Source of the DNA: an uncultured Coprococcus sp.
GTDB lineage: Bacteria; Bacillota; Clostridia; Lachnospirales; Lachnospiraceae
Length of the DNA stretch: 64,000 nt
Direction of reading: 5' to 3'
Assembly (NCBI GenBank): GCA_934277375.1
Contig: CAKQTZ010000011.1
Coordinates: forward strand, 1-64,000
The position numbers and the translations under genes were made by a program. The notes below the pieces were generated by a model. The model was not told the DNA's origin and ran no database searches. It worked only from the letters and a program-made list of their open reading frames with translations. Below are positions 28,308 through 38,200 of this stretch, one piece after another. Positions within the stretch are counted from its first letter, which is position 1, and each line of letters begins with the position of its first letter.

Positions 28308-28336
28308 TCGGAAAAAGAGGAAAGGAGAACGAGACA

Positions 28337-29347
28337 ATGGCATTATTTGAATCATATGAAAGAAGAATAGACCAGATAAACGCTGTACTTAACAGCTATG
28401 GAATCAGCTCAATCGAAGAAGCTGAGAAGATCACAAAGGACGCTGGACTTGACGTTTACAATCAGGTTAAGGGTATTCAGCCAATTTGTTTTGAGAATGC
28501 TTGCTGGGCATACACAGTAGGTGCAGCAATAGCAATCAAGAAAGGATGCAGAAAGGCAGCAGACGCAGCAGCAGCTATCGGCGAGGGACTTCAGGCATTC
28601 TGTATACCAGGTTCTGTTGCAGATCATCGTAAGGTTGGTCTTGGACATGGTAACCTTGGTAAGATGTTACTCGAGGAGGAGACAGAGTGCTTCTGTTTCT
28701 TAGCAGGTCATGAGTCATTTGCAGCAGCTGAGGGTGCTATCGGTATCGCTGAGAAGGCTAACAAGGTTCGTAAAAACCCTCTTAGAGTTATCCTTAACGG
28801 TCTTGGTAAGGACGCAGCTCAGATCATCTCAAGAATCAATGGATTTACATATGTTGAGACAAAGTATGACTACAAGAAGGCTGAGCTCAATGTAGTATAT
28901 GAGAAGGCATATTCAGATGGTATCCGTGCAACAGTTAAGTGCTACGGCGCTGATGATGTTCAGGAAGGTGTTGCAATCATGCACAAGGAGAACGTTGGTG
29001 TATCTATCACAGGTAACTCAACAAACCCTACACGTTTCCAGCATCCAGTTGCAGGTACATACAAGAAGGAGTGTATCGAGCAGGGTAAGAAGTACTTCTC
29101 AGTAGCATCAGGCGGTGGTACAGGACGTACACTTCACCCAGATAACATGGCAGCAGGTCCTGCTTCATACGGTATGACAGATACTCTCGGACGTATGCAC
29201 AGTGATGCACAGTTCGCTGGTTCATCATCAGTTCCTGCACACGTAGAGATGATGGGTCTTATCGGAATGGGTAACAACCCTATGGTTGGTGCTACAGTTG
29301 CTGTTGCTGTTTCCGTTGAGGAAGCTGCTAACGCTGGCAAGTTCTAA
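28337..29347 (+). CDS. GGGtGRT protein
   Basis: Named for its motif, seen here as SGGGTGRTLHPDN near residue 257. The 336-residue cytoplasmic protein has several conserved Cys (CFENACWAY, AFCIPG, ECFCFLAGHE). The biochemical function is not known to me; constant pairing with the NifU-like gene suggests iron-sulfur or redox metabolism. Codon bias is as strong as in its partner. AAAGGAG precedes the ATG. No strong terminator follows. Confidence 0.82.
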   Translation: MALFESYERRIDQINAVLNSYGISSIEEAEKITKDAGLDVYNQVKGIQPICFENACWAYTVGAAIAIKKGCRKAADAAAAIGEGLQAFCIPGSVADHRKVGLGHGNLGKMLLEEETECFCFLAGHESFAAAEGAIGIAEKANKVRKNPLRVILNGLGKDAAQIISRINGFTYVETKYDYKKAELNVVYEKAYSDGIRATVKCYGADDVQEGVAIMHKENVGVSITGNSTNPTRFQHPVAGTYKKECIEQGKKYFSVASGGGTGRTLHPDNMAAGPASYGMTDTLGRMHSDAQFAGSSSVPAHVEMMGLIGMGNNPMVGATVAVAVSVEEAANAGKF

Positions 29348-29380
29348 TATTTGGCTTGAAATAAAGCTTTTTAGTAGTTG

Positions 29381-29456
29381 GGTGTACTAGTAAGTAGTAG
29401 GTAAATTCGGTTAGAAGATACACTATTTATACATTACTAGTACACCTTACTAGTAT
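29381..29456. repeat. 13-bp perfect inverted repeat with a third half-copy
   Basis: GGTGTACTAGTAA (29381-29393) and TTACTAGTACACC (29434-29446) are perfect inverses separated by 40 bp. The core TTACTAGTA recurs directly at 29448-29456. The last copies run into the integrase relic, which suggests recombinase core or arm sites. Confidence 0.8.
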
Positions 29457-29651
29457 ATCAGAAAAACATCCTATTTTATTTTTCTTATTTCGTTTTTTAA
29501 CCATTCGGGATTCCTTTGTGTATACACATTCTGTTATGTCATTTATCTTATGTCCCACAATGTATTTAATCGCAAATTGATCGACTTCAGCTTTTTTAGC
29601 CATGGTTAGCAGGACAGGGGACAGTCCTTGTGACAAAAGGAACGTCCCCAT
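29427..29651 (-). pseudogene. Tyrosine recombinase (integrase) C-terminal relic
   Basis: The reverse strand encodes AIKYIVGHKINDITECVYT followed by a basic tail. This is the GH...TxxVYT end of phage/ICE integrases: the Gly-His pair and the catalytic Tyr are recognisable, but nothing upstream of this segment survives. The 74-residue frame begins inside a hairpin element (29617-29649) and lacks the rest of the catalytic domain. It is a scar of a lost integrative element. Confidence 0.6.
29617..29649. repeat. GGGGAC...GTCCCC hairpin element
   Basis: GGGGAC (29617-29622) pairs with GTCCCC (29644-29649), and the inner GTCCTT can pair with AAGGAAC with one bulge. I recall similar hairpins scattered through Firmicutes genomes (memory, not checked). 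It marks the upstream edge of the integrase relic. Confidence 0.6.
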
Positions 29652-29739
29652 ATATTATAATAACTATAACCAGAACCAGAACCACTTCCCCACCTCCGGA
29701 ATATATTAAACTGTATAATGGACAAGGAGGTGGACGCGC

Positions 29740-30057
29740 ATGGATAGATTCGCAGGTTATCTCGTGGTTGTGGCGGTCATTTGCACTTTGATATCGATAA
29801 TAACAGAATTTACGAAAGAGGTAGGAATATTTAAGAAGATTCCTACCTCTTTTCAGGTTCTTATCACAAGTATCATTGTGTGTGAGGTGGGGCTGTTTGT
29901 TGGTCTGTCATTCTACCATCTGGCATTTGTATGGTATTACCCGGTGGCGGCGTTCTTTGGGGCATTTGTCATAGCTATCATATGTACCCGGGGATGGGAC
30001 TATCTGATATCCATATTCAAGCGGTTTTATAAGGGCAGCGATAAAGAAAAGCAATAA
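29740..30057 (+). CDS. Holin-like small membrane protein
   Basis: A 105-residue protein with three hydrophobic segments (about 5-25, 38-58 and 63-85) and a charged C-terminus (RFYKGSDKEKQ). The size, topology and position before a GH25 lysozyme match phage holins in Lachnospiraceae. AAGGAGG precedes the ATG. No other phage genes are nearby, so this looks like a surviving lysis cassette. Family identity is inferred from memory of similar proteins. Confidence 0.6.
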   Translation: MDRFAGYLVVVAVICTLISIITEFTKEVGIFKKIPTSFQVLITSIIVCEVGLFVGLSFYHLAFVWYYPVAAFFGAFVIAIICTRGWDYLISIFKRFYKGSDKEKQ

Positions 30058-30067
30058 TCCCCATAAG

Positions 30068-30124
30068 TTTGTCTCCTGATGTAGAATCAGGAATATTATA
30101 TACAGACAAAAGAATTCAGGAGAC
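30068..30124 (+). promoter_or_regulatory. Leader with mutually exclusive hairpins at the lysozyme ribosome binding site
   Basis: GTCTCCTGA (30071-30079) is the exact complement of TCAGGAGAC (30116-30124), which contains the lysozyme Shine-Dalgarno. The same upstream bases can instead pair locally: TCCTGAT (30074-30080) with ATCAGGA (30086-30092). A third option is TTTGTCT (30068-30074) with AGACAAA (30104-30110). This is consistent with a translational switch. Confidence 0.5.
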
Positions 30125-30131
30125 AGATTTT

Positions 30132-31091
30132 ATGGCTTCAATAAAAGGTTACATGGATGGTATAGATATATCGGCATGGCAGGATACTATAGATATAGCG
30201 AAGGTGCCGTGTGATTTTGTGATAGTTAAGGCCACGGAGGGAACCGATTATAAGAACAGATATTTCGCAAAGCACTGTGAACAGACCGTAAGAGCAGGAA
30301 GACTTCTGGGGGCGTTCCACTATGCAAATGGCGGGGATCCACACAGTGAGGCAGATTATTTTATTGCTTATAGTAAGAAATATATAGGTAAAGCGATACT
30401 TGTCCTTGACTGGGAGGGGCAGAACAATCCCCAGTTTGGCAGGAGCGACAGGGCGTGGTGCAAGGAGTGGTGCGATTATGTGTACAGGAAGACCGGTGTA
30501 AAGCCCATGATCTATATCCAGAAGAGTGCCATGGATAATGTGAAGGATCTGGGGTACAGGTTATGGGTTGCCCAGTATCCGGATTATGAGCGGACGGGAT
30601 ATCAGGAGCATCCATGGAATGAAGGACAGTATGAATGTGATATCAGACAGTACACGTCTGTAGGCAGGCTCCCGGGATACGATGGAAATCTTGATTTGAA
30701 CAAGTCATATATAGACAAGGCAGCATGGAAGAAATATGCCGCTAAAAAATCCGATAGTGCTAAGGGCAAAAATAGCAGTGGGAATAATAATGCCACGACT
30801 ACAAAAAAGAAGAGCATAGAAGTGATCGCGGCGGAAGTCATAGCAGGAAAATGGGGGAACGGAGAAGACAGAAAGAATCGGCTTAAAAAGGCAGGATATG
30901 ATTACAACAAGGTTCAGGCAAAGGTGAATGTCATAGTTACAGCGTCACAGAAGAAGTCCGTTGAAGTGATAGCCAGAGAGGTCATAGCAGGTGACTGGGG
31001 AAATGGAGAGGACAGAAAAAGTAAACTGAAAAAAGCAGGATATGATTATGACAAGGTGCAGAAGCTGGTAAATGAGATGCTGCAAAAATGA
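30132..31091 (+). CDS. GH25 lysozyme with two C-terminal CW_7 (Cpl-7) repeats
   Basis: Muramidase of the phage-lysin type. The GH25 domain spans residues 1-200 with DGIDISAWQ, KATEGTDY and the catalytic acidic pair in LVLDWEGQ (near 91). Two Cpl-7-like wall-binding repeats follow (starting about 227 and 275, each with VIAGxWGNGEDRK and LKKAGYDYxKVQ). No signal peptide is seen, so export would depend on the holin. AGGAG at 30118-30122 sets the ATG at 30132. It lies 74 bp after the holin gene. Confidence 0.88.
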   Translation: MASIKGYMDGIDISAWQDTIDIAKVPCDFVIVKATEGTDYKNRYFAKHCEQTVRAGRLLGAFHYANGGDPHSEADYFIAYSKKYIGKAILVLDWEGQNNPQFGRSDRAWCKEWCDYVYRKTGVKPMIYIQKSAMDNVKDLGYRLWVAQYPDYERTGYQEHPWNEGQYECDIRQYTSVGRLPGYDGNLDLNKSYIDKAAWKKYAAKKSDSAKGKNSSGNNNATTTKKKSIEVIAAEVIAGKWGNGEDRKNRLKKAGYDYNKVQAKVNVIVTASQKKSVEVIAREVIAGDWGNGEDRKSKLKKAGYDYDKVQKLVNEMLQK

Positions 31092-31119
31092 AATTAATAT
31101 GAAGTATCATCCATATATG

Positions 31120-31148
31120 TTGACGGGGAGTGATATATACTATAGGAT
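31120..31148 (+). promoter_or_regulatory. Candidate promoter of the YugP gene
   Basis: TTGACG (31120-31125) and TAGGAT (31143-31148) are spaced 17 bp apart, 53 bp before the start codon. Confidence 0.5.
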
Positions 31149-31201
31149 AGTGGAAAACAAAAACATCCAACAGGGATACACGAAAGGAAAAGGTGATATA
31201 T

Positions 31202-31900
31202 ATGCCATATTGGGGATTTTATTTTGATCCAACATACATGTTGGTTCTCATAGGTGTAGTGCTGTGTATGATAGCATCTGCGAGAGTTAAGACCACATAC
31301 AGGAAGTATGAGAAAGTGGGATCAAGATCAGGATACACAGCGGATCAGGTTGCCTACATGATACTCAGGAATTCAGGGATAACAGATGTGACAATACATC
31401 ATATCTCAGGTGAACTGACAGACAATTACAATCCGAAGGAACATACACTGAATCTTTCGGACAGCGTGTATGGTTCCAGATCAATAGCTGCAATAGGTGT
31501 TGCAGCCCATGAGTGTGGCCATGCCATACAGCATGCGAATTCATATGCGCCGCTTACCATAAGATCAGCCATTATACCAGCAGCCAATATAGGTTCAGCT
31601 ATATCATGGCCTCTTATACTGATAGGTCTTATCATACCGAAAGTTGATTTCTGCATAACACTTGGAATCATACTGTTCTCACTTGTAGTGGTTCTGCAGT
31701 TTGTGACACTTCCGGTGGAGTTCAATGCATCGAGGAGAGCTCTTGGAATACTGGAAGGAAGTGGATATCTCTATCCTGATGAACTGAAGGGTGCAAGAAG
31801 TGTGCTCACAGCGGCTGCCATGACATATGTAGCCGCTATGGTTTCAGCTTCACTTCAGTTACTCAGACTTGTATTGATCTTTGGAAACAGGAGAAGATAG
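31202..31900 (+). CDS. Zinc metallopeptidase, YugP family
   Basis: A 232-residue membrane protein. An N-terminal helix is followed by a domain with the HExxH zinc motif (AAHECGHAIQH near 100), then three hydrophobic segments; PVEFNASRRA near 175 is the family's conserved second motif. The substrate is unknown. The ATG at 31202 is chosen because AAAGG ends at 31193; a GTG at 31193 overlaps it. Transcribed from its own candidate promoter. Confidence 0.88.
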   Translation: MPYWGFYFDPTYMLVLIGVVLCMIASARVKTTYRKYEKVGSRSGYTADQVAYMILRNSGITDVTIHHISGELTDNYNPKEHTLNLSDSVYGSRSIAAIGVAAHECGHAIQHANSYAPLTIRSAIIPAANIGSAISWPLILIGLIIPKVDFCITLGIILFSLVVVLQFVTLPVEFNASRRALGILEGSGYLYPDELKGARSVLTAAAMTYVAAMVSASLQLLRLVLIFGNRRR

Positions 31901-31970
31901 AGAACGAACCCACACTGTGATTGGATATATCGGCATGGAAGACACAAATATATATATATATATAATGCAT

Positions 31971-32063
31971 AAAAAAGTCTTGCAAATTTGTTGATAGTAA
32001 TTGCCGCTTTGCTATGTTAGAATGGTTAAAGTGATAATTATAAACATATTTGCAGGACTTTTT
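31971..32063. repeat. Imperfect inverted repeat enclosing promoter-like boxes upstream of the giant surface protein
   Basis: Arms AAAAAGTCTTGCAAAT (31972-31987) and ATTTGCAGGACTTTTT (32048-32063) match at all but one position. The 60 bp between them contain TTGATA (31991-31996) and TATGTT (32013-32018), spaced 16 bp. It could be an invertible promoter, or a terminator of the YugP gene with a long loop (a T-run ends the right arm). A (TA)n run lies just before it. The rest of 31901-32222 is leader. Confidence 0.5.
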
Positions 32064-32079
32064 ATGTTATAGTGCACAA

Positions 32080-32223
32080 ATGAACAAGACATTGGTAGAC
32101 AATGATGTGTATGGGATATATCCAGACGGCAGAAGAGTACACGGGCATTGGCAGATATCGATAGACAATTTTGTGTATGAAACATATGGGAGAATCTGCC
32201 AGAAACATAGGGAGGATGTTTGA
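32080..32223 (+). CDS. Possible 47-residue leader ORF coupled to the giant surface gene
   Basis: It starts at ATG 32080 and ends with TGA overlapping the next ATG (TGATG), so translational coupling is possible. The product is MNKTLVDNDVYGIYPDGR... with no recognised domain. No Shine-Dalgarno precedes it, which counts against it being real. Confidence 0.25.
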   Translation: MNKTLVDNDVYGIYPDGRRVHGHWQISIDNFVYETYGRICQKHREDV

Positions 32224-35200
32224 TGAGAAAGAGGAAGCTAAGAGGAGGTATAGCTGTACTATCACTTGTGGCGGTGCTGGGAGTGGGTCATGGCGTCTCT
32301 GTATATGCGGATGATGCGCAGGGAGGTGATTCACTTGTCACTGCGGATCCGTCAAAAGGGATAGAATATCTGTATGAGGATGGTTCAACAACACCATCAG
32401 GTATAGTGCTTAACGGTAATTCTGTAATTATAAAGAAATCAGAGAATTCTACAGACTCAAACAAGCTATACAATGTGTACAATGATGCAAATAAGAATGG
32501 TGTGCTGGACGATGGGGAAGAAGAGTTCACTATCGATGGAAATGCGGATTTCAGTGGTGATAATGAGATATATGGTGCATACAAAGAAAAGGTAAATGCA
32601 CCCATATCAATCACACTGGAAGATGCGCAGGTAGCTGCGTTATACGGTATATATGGTGGTGCCATAGATGCTGGTTCCGAAGAAAATGCTATATCTATAA
32701 GGGTAGATGGTGAGTCGGGATTGCAGTATATATGCGGTGCATATCAATCAAATGTAACAGGAGATATAAGCCTGACACTGGATGGAAAATCCAGCATGAA
32801 CATGGCTCAGGCCGCTATGCAATCCAGCGTATCAGGAGATGTAAATGTCAATGTGCGGGGAAATGCTGTGGCAAAGGATGTTAAAGCCCTTGCTTCTACA
32901 TATTGTACAGGTAATCTGACTATTGATACAGAGAGTACAGTTGATGTAAACAGTATGCAGGGACTTTACAGCTCAACGATAGATGGGGATATCACTGAAA
33001 ATATTAATTACAGCACCGATAATGGCAATGTGTCGGCAGTGACATATGGTTATTATTCAGGAAAAGATTACAGTGTGCAGGGCAATGTTATATTTAACAT
33101 GAAGAATGCAGCTATCAGCCAGGTGTATCCTCTCAGCAAGGGTGTAAAGGTTAAGAAGAATGTGAGCATAGATATACAGAATTCCAAGGCGAATTCGATG
33201 TCTGGATTATCTGACAGTGCAGATGTGTTGGGGAATGTAAAAGTCATCGTTGATGGTATGTCATCTGTGAACAGTTATTCCCTGAATATAAACGGAGTAA
33301 CGAACAGTCAGGTCTCCGGGGATTACACATTCAATCTGGCAAATACATCAGGTGATAGTGTATACATATACGGAATATCATCTGCATCAGTCCTTGGCAA
33401 TGTCGACATAGACATGAATGGAAATGGTGCAAAGGTCAACGATCTGTATGGAATAAAACAGAGTAATATAGATGGCAGTACAGATATAGATATCGAGAAC
33501 TGGAAATCAGATTACTACAAACCATATGCATTGAGTTCAGTAACATTTGCCCAGACTGAACCTGAGAATGCAGACGCATATGCTAATGTTATCACAATGA
33601 AGAACATAAGTTGTGACGGTGATGGTGTACAGGCTATAACCAGTGTCAAGGACATGGCATCAGTACATCTCATCATGGATAACGTAAATGTAAAAGATGA
33701 TCTGTATGGAATATACAACAACATGAACATGAATGGCAGGATAAAGGTTGATGTGTCGGGATGCAGCGCGAAAAACCTGTACGCATTCAGTCCACAGTAT
33801 TATTCTGAGATGAATGGCGACGTGGAACTTAATGTGTCGGACAGTAGAGCAACAAACAGCATGACCATATGTAACCAGGCTAAATTCATGGAGAATCTGA
33901 AAATCAATGTGAAAGATGTTGTGAGCAAAACTTTCCAGGGATGCTATGGTGGAACATACAGTAAGGATGTTGACATAGTTGTGAATGGTGTGAATGACAC
34001 ATCATATGTAGATGAATCTGGCAGCCCTGTTGTTGATTCGTATGCAGACGCAGGGAAAGGAGGCTTTGCGCCGATTGATAATTGTTCAATAGCAGGAAAC
34101 TTTACAGCAGACATATCAAAGGTTCATTTTGCGTCATGTGGACTGGCTGGTGAAAGCTACAACTGTGGTTATCTGGGACCAAAAATCGACATAACACTGG
34201 ATGATAGCAGCTTCAATGGTTCAAGCAGCAATTATGTATATCTGTTGAAAGAGAGCTACAATGGTAATGTAGATTATGAGCAGCCGGAAGCAGATATCAG
34301 GATCAAGAATACTGATTTCTCAAAATGCACATCAGCAGTATTTGCTGTTGGAGTATATAAGAACAGAAAGACAGATGTGACAATAGATGACACATGCGTC
34401 ATGCCGGATGATTATTACATGTATCCAAGCTACAATGGCACAAATGGATTTGTGACGATGACATATGACGGCAATATATACTATGGCGGAGACAAGGTAG
34501 TTCTTGATAAGGATGTAACAGCTAAAAATATATATTTTGGAAGCAGAAATGAGAACTGTGGTACAGGTGGGGTCAGGGCAGTTATCGAGAAAGGTGCCAA
34601 TGTAACAGCCACAGAAGGTATATATGTTATAAATGGTTCAAATGTTCTGAACAAAGGAACTATCAAGGGTGCATTCAAATCATTTGAACGAAATGTGGGT
34701 TATATATATGCAAAGAGTGGAGTTATAGAGGATGCATCTGCACGTGAGAATGTGAATATATATTATCCTCTGAATATAATCAGTGACAGCAAGGCTGTGA
34801 CATTGTCAGTTTTGGGAACAGCAACCACAGACATGGATGCAGGTATTACATATGGACTGGCAGGAGAGGATATAAAACTTACGCCGGTTATAAAGAAGGG
34901 TTACAACCTTGATAAAGTATCTTTCAGAGGCGCTGGTGATACAAATGACAATACGCCTACAGAGGCGGATGGCCAGTACACATTCAGTATGCCGGATGAA
35001 GTGTGTACGGTTACAGTGGCAACATCTGGAAAGCAGATAGTTGTATCAAAGACCACATCAGATCCGTCTGCGGTACTGGGAAAAGAGTACACAGCGCAGT
35101 CTCCACTCTATGATCTGCAGAATCTCGTCATATCAAATGATGGCAAAGAGGGCGAGGTGACATACAGACTGGACGAGGCAGACGGACTGCCTGAAGGCCT

Positions 35201-38200
35201 TGAACTGGCAGCAGGTCAGATAATAGGAACTCCGGGCGTGCTTTATGAAGACGGAAAGAAGACAGTTATATATGTAATTGGTAAGAATGGAACAGAGGCA
35301 AAACTTACACTAAACGTCATAGTTTCAAACGACGACAAGAAGCAGACAAACAGTGACAGCCGTATTACCGTTGATGAGGAGAATAAGAGCATATGTCTGA
35401 ATGGTACATCAGTAGTAATAAAGGCGAAGGATGATACTGACACAGAGATATATGTGGATGATGACAGGGACGGCGAAGCTGATGGCACAGAGGCTATGTA
35501 CAGCGCAGATCTGTCTGACTATACGATAGTTGGCATAGATGATACGGTGTACAGACGTAGTCTCAGGATCACCATGACAGGGGGAGTTGTAAAAGAGATA
35601 TATGGTGCCAGAAACTCGGAGATATCATACAAGAATGGAGATGCTGTCACCGTCAATATAAACGGCGGTAAAGTGACAAGTGTGTATATGCTTGACAACA
35701 CGAAAGTGGATGGCACTATAGCATACACCACAGCAAATGATACGGTAGGCACCATAGAGACTGTGACAAGCAGCACCACATCATCATATACAGGTTATAT
35801 CAGCCGTGGAGGTTCAGACAATGTCACAATAGGTGGAACATATGTGATGGATAAGAAGATCACGGCAGCATCGCTTAGAGTATATGATGACGCGGTGGTG
35901 ACAGTGAATGCGCCTGTTGAGCTTACAGGCGCCCTGCAAATATACGAGGATACAAATGCTGTGTTTAATGATACAGTGAATGCTGGCAGTATGGCGTTCT
36001 ACAGGAACTCGGAAACCACATTGAACGGTGATACCAGCCTGAAAAGCCTGAGTATACTGAATTACAACACTCAGCTTACAATTGGTGAAAATGCAACATT
36101 TGAATCCGAGAAAATAAATATTGATCAGTACTGGGCAACAGTATACCAGAAGGGTACGCTGAAATGTCCTTCAGATCAGTTCACAAATAATAAGGGAACA
36201 TGGGTAGTGGCAGGTAAGATAGCTGATGGTACAGATACCAGCAGCTGGGCAGGTCTGTACTACAGAATTGAGGCATGCACTACAAATATCAATGGCACGA
36301 CAGTCAGTCTGCCAAGCCAGACAAATGTCATGACATATGAGAATAACATGTATTTTAAGAAGAATCAGACTGTTAAGGTGAACTACACAGATGCTGCCGG
36401 TTACGTTGCATATGTGTCAGCAAATGGCGGAGATCAGGTTGAGGGAAAAAATGGCAGTGCCAATGTGACAGGTTTTGATGGTCCGATGACCATAAATGTT
36501 GAGTATGTTGCAAAACAGATATCTGTTGCCAAGGAGTATTCAGATCCTGTTCTGCTGGCAGAAAAAGAATATACAGCCGAGGCACCGGCATATGATCTGA
36601 CACTTCTTAAGATAACAGATGATACGGATAAGGCATATGGAACAAACAGACAGTATAAGCTCAGAAGCGGTTCAAAGCTTCCAGCAGGTCTCATGCTTGA
36701 TGCAGGTAAGATAGTAGGAACTCCGACCACAGCCGGTGAAACTGCTGTATCATTTGTGGTGACAGGACGTAACGGAACATCTGCTGATGTGAAAGTGACA
36801 TTTAAGGTGCAGGCTGCAGGAACAGACCTTCCTGATATCAACAAGCTTGCCATAACAGTAGATACCGAAAACAAGAAGATAGATCTGGGTGGAAATTCAG
36901 TAGTCATAATTGCTGATTCCACAAACAGCAGCAACAGTGCCATATATCTTGACGTTGATCATGATGGAATAGCAGACAATTCCACACCACTCAGAATATC
37001 AGGAGCATCGTCATATAATCTCTCAGGCTATGGGATATATGGATATACTGACTCTGCAAATACATTTGATGGTGACATGTCTATCGTACTCAGAAGCGGA
37101 ACAGTTGGAAGTATATTCGGAGCAGGCTCGACAGGAAACAGTGCTGACAGGGTGACTGTGAACGGAAGTGTGACCGTTCAGCTCATGGGCGGATTCGTGA
37201 AAGACAAGGTTGTGGCTGCCGGTAAGGGCGATGTAACTACCGTCAACTTTATAGCTGGAAACGGACAGATAGGTAAGACGCTGTATGGTACATACTATAC
37301 AGACGCACAGAATGTGAATTTCGCGTTTACAGGTGCTGCACAGATGCACTCCTCAAGTAAAAACGTACAGGAGATATATGCTACATATGGTGGAAGTGTT
37401 GCCGGGGATATATCTGTAAAGGCTGGTACAACTGAGAAGAGTTATGCATTTGCCTATGGCAATGATTACAGAAACAGTTCGTCATACTTCCATGGAGTAT
37501 ACAGGACTACAGTCCGTGGCAATGTAAATTGTGAGATAAAGGGAGATCTGTACACAGGAAAAGAAAACCACATGGTCAGCGAATCTGATATAGACGGTGA
37601 TGTGAACATAGAGATCAAATCAGGTTATATCGGCAGCTCTGATCTGAACAATGAAAGCTGGAAGGCGCTTGTATATAATTACAGCAAGCATAAGGTGAGA
37701 AATGTAATTGTAAATGCCGGAACAGAAGGCGCTGTGACAGGAACAATCGCGATAGTATCCGGAGGAATCGTAGATAAGGTTGTATACCGTGACAATAACA
37801 CCAGCTCAACGGCGAATGTGATCCCAGTGGCAAGCAACTTCTATGTTGAGAGCATGGGTTCACTCTATATGGCAACTTCCGACAAGGTAACAGTTGGAGG
37901 AGACTGCACTATAGATGAGGACGTACAGACAAAACAGATAGAGATATTAAAAGATTCAAACGTGAAGATTGCTGAGGGCGTGACAGTTACGAATACTTCA
38001 TCAGGTAAAAAAGCACTTACCTCAACTATCACAGGTAATATAGAGAATCTGGGAACATGGAATGTGAATGGTCCTGTGGATGTGACAGGAACATTTGTAA
38101 ACAGAGGAACATTGAATCTTACAGGAAATATTCAGACAACGTCGGCATTTGACAATTATGGTGTTATGACAGCGGACAGTACTGAGACATTTACGATCGG

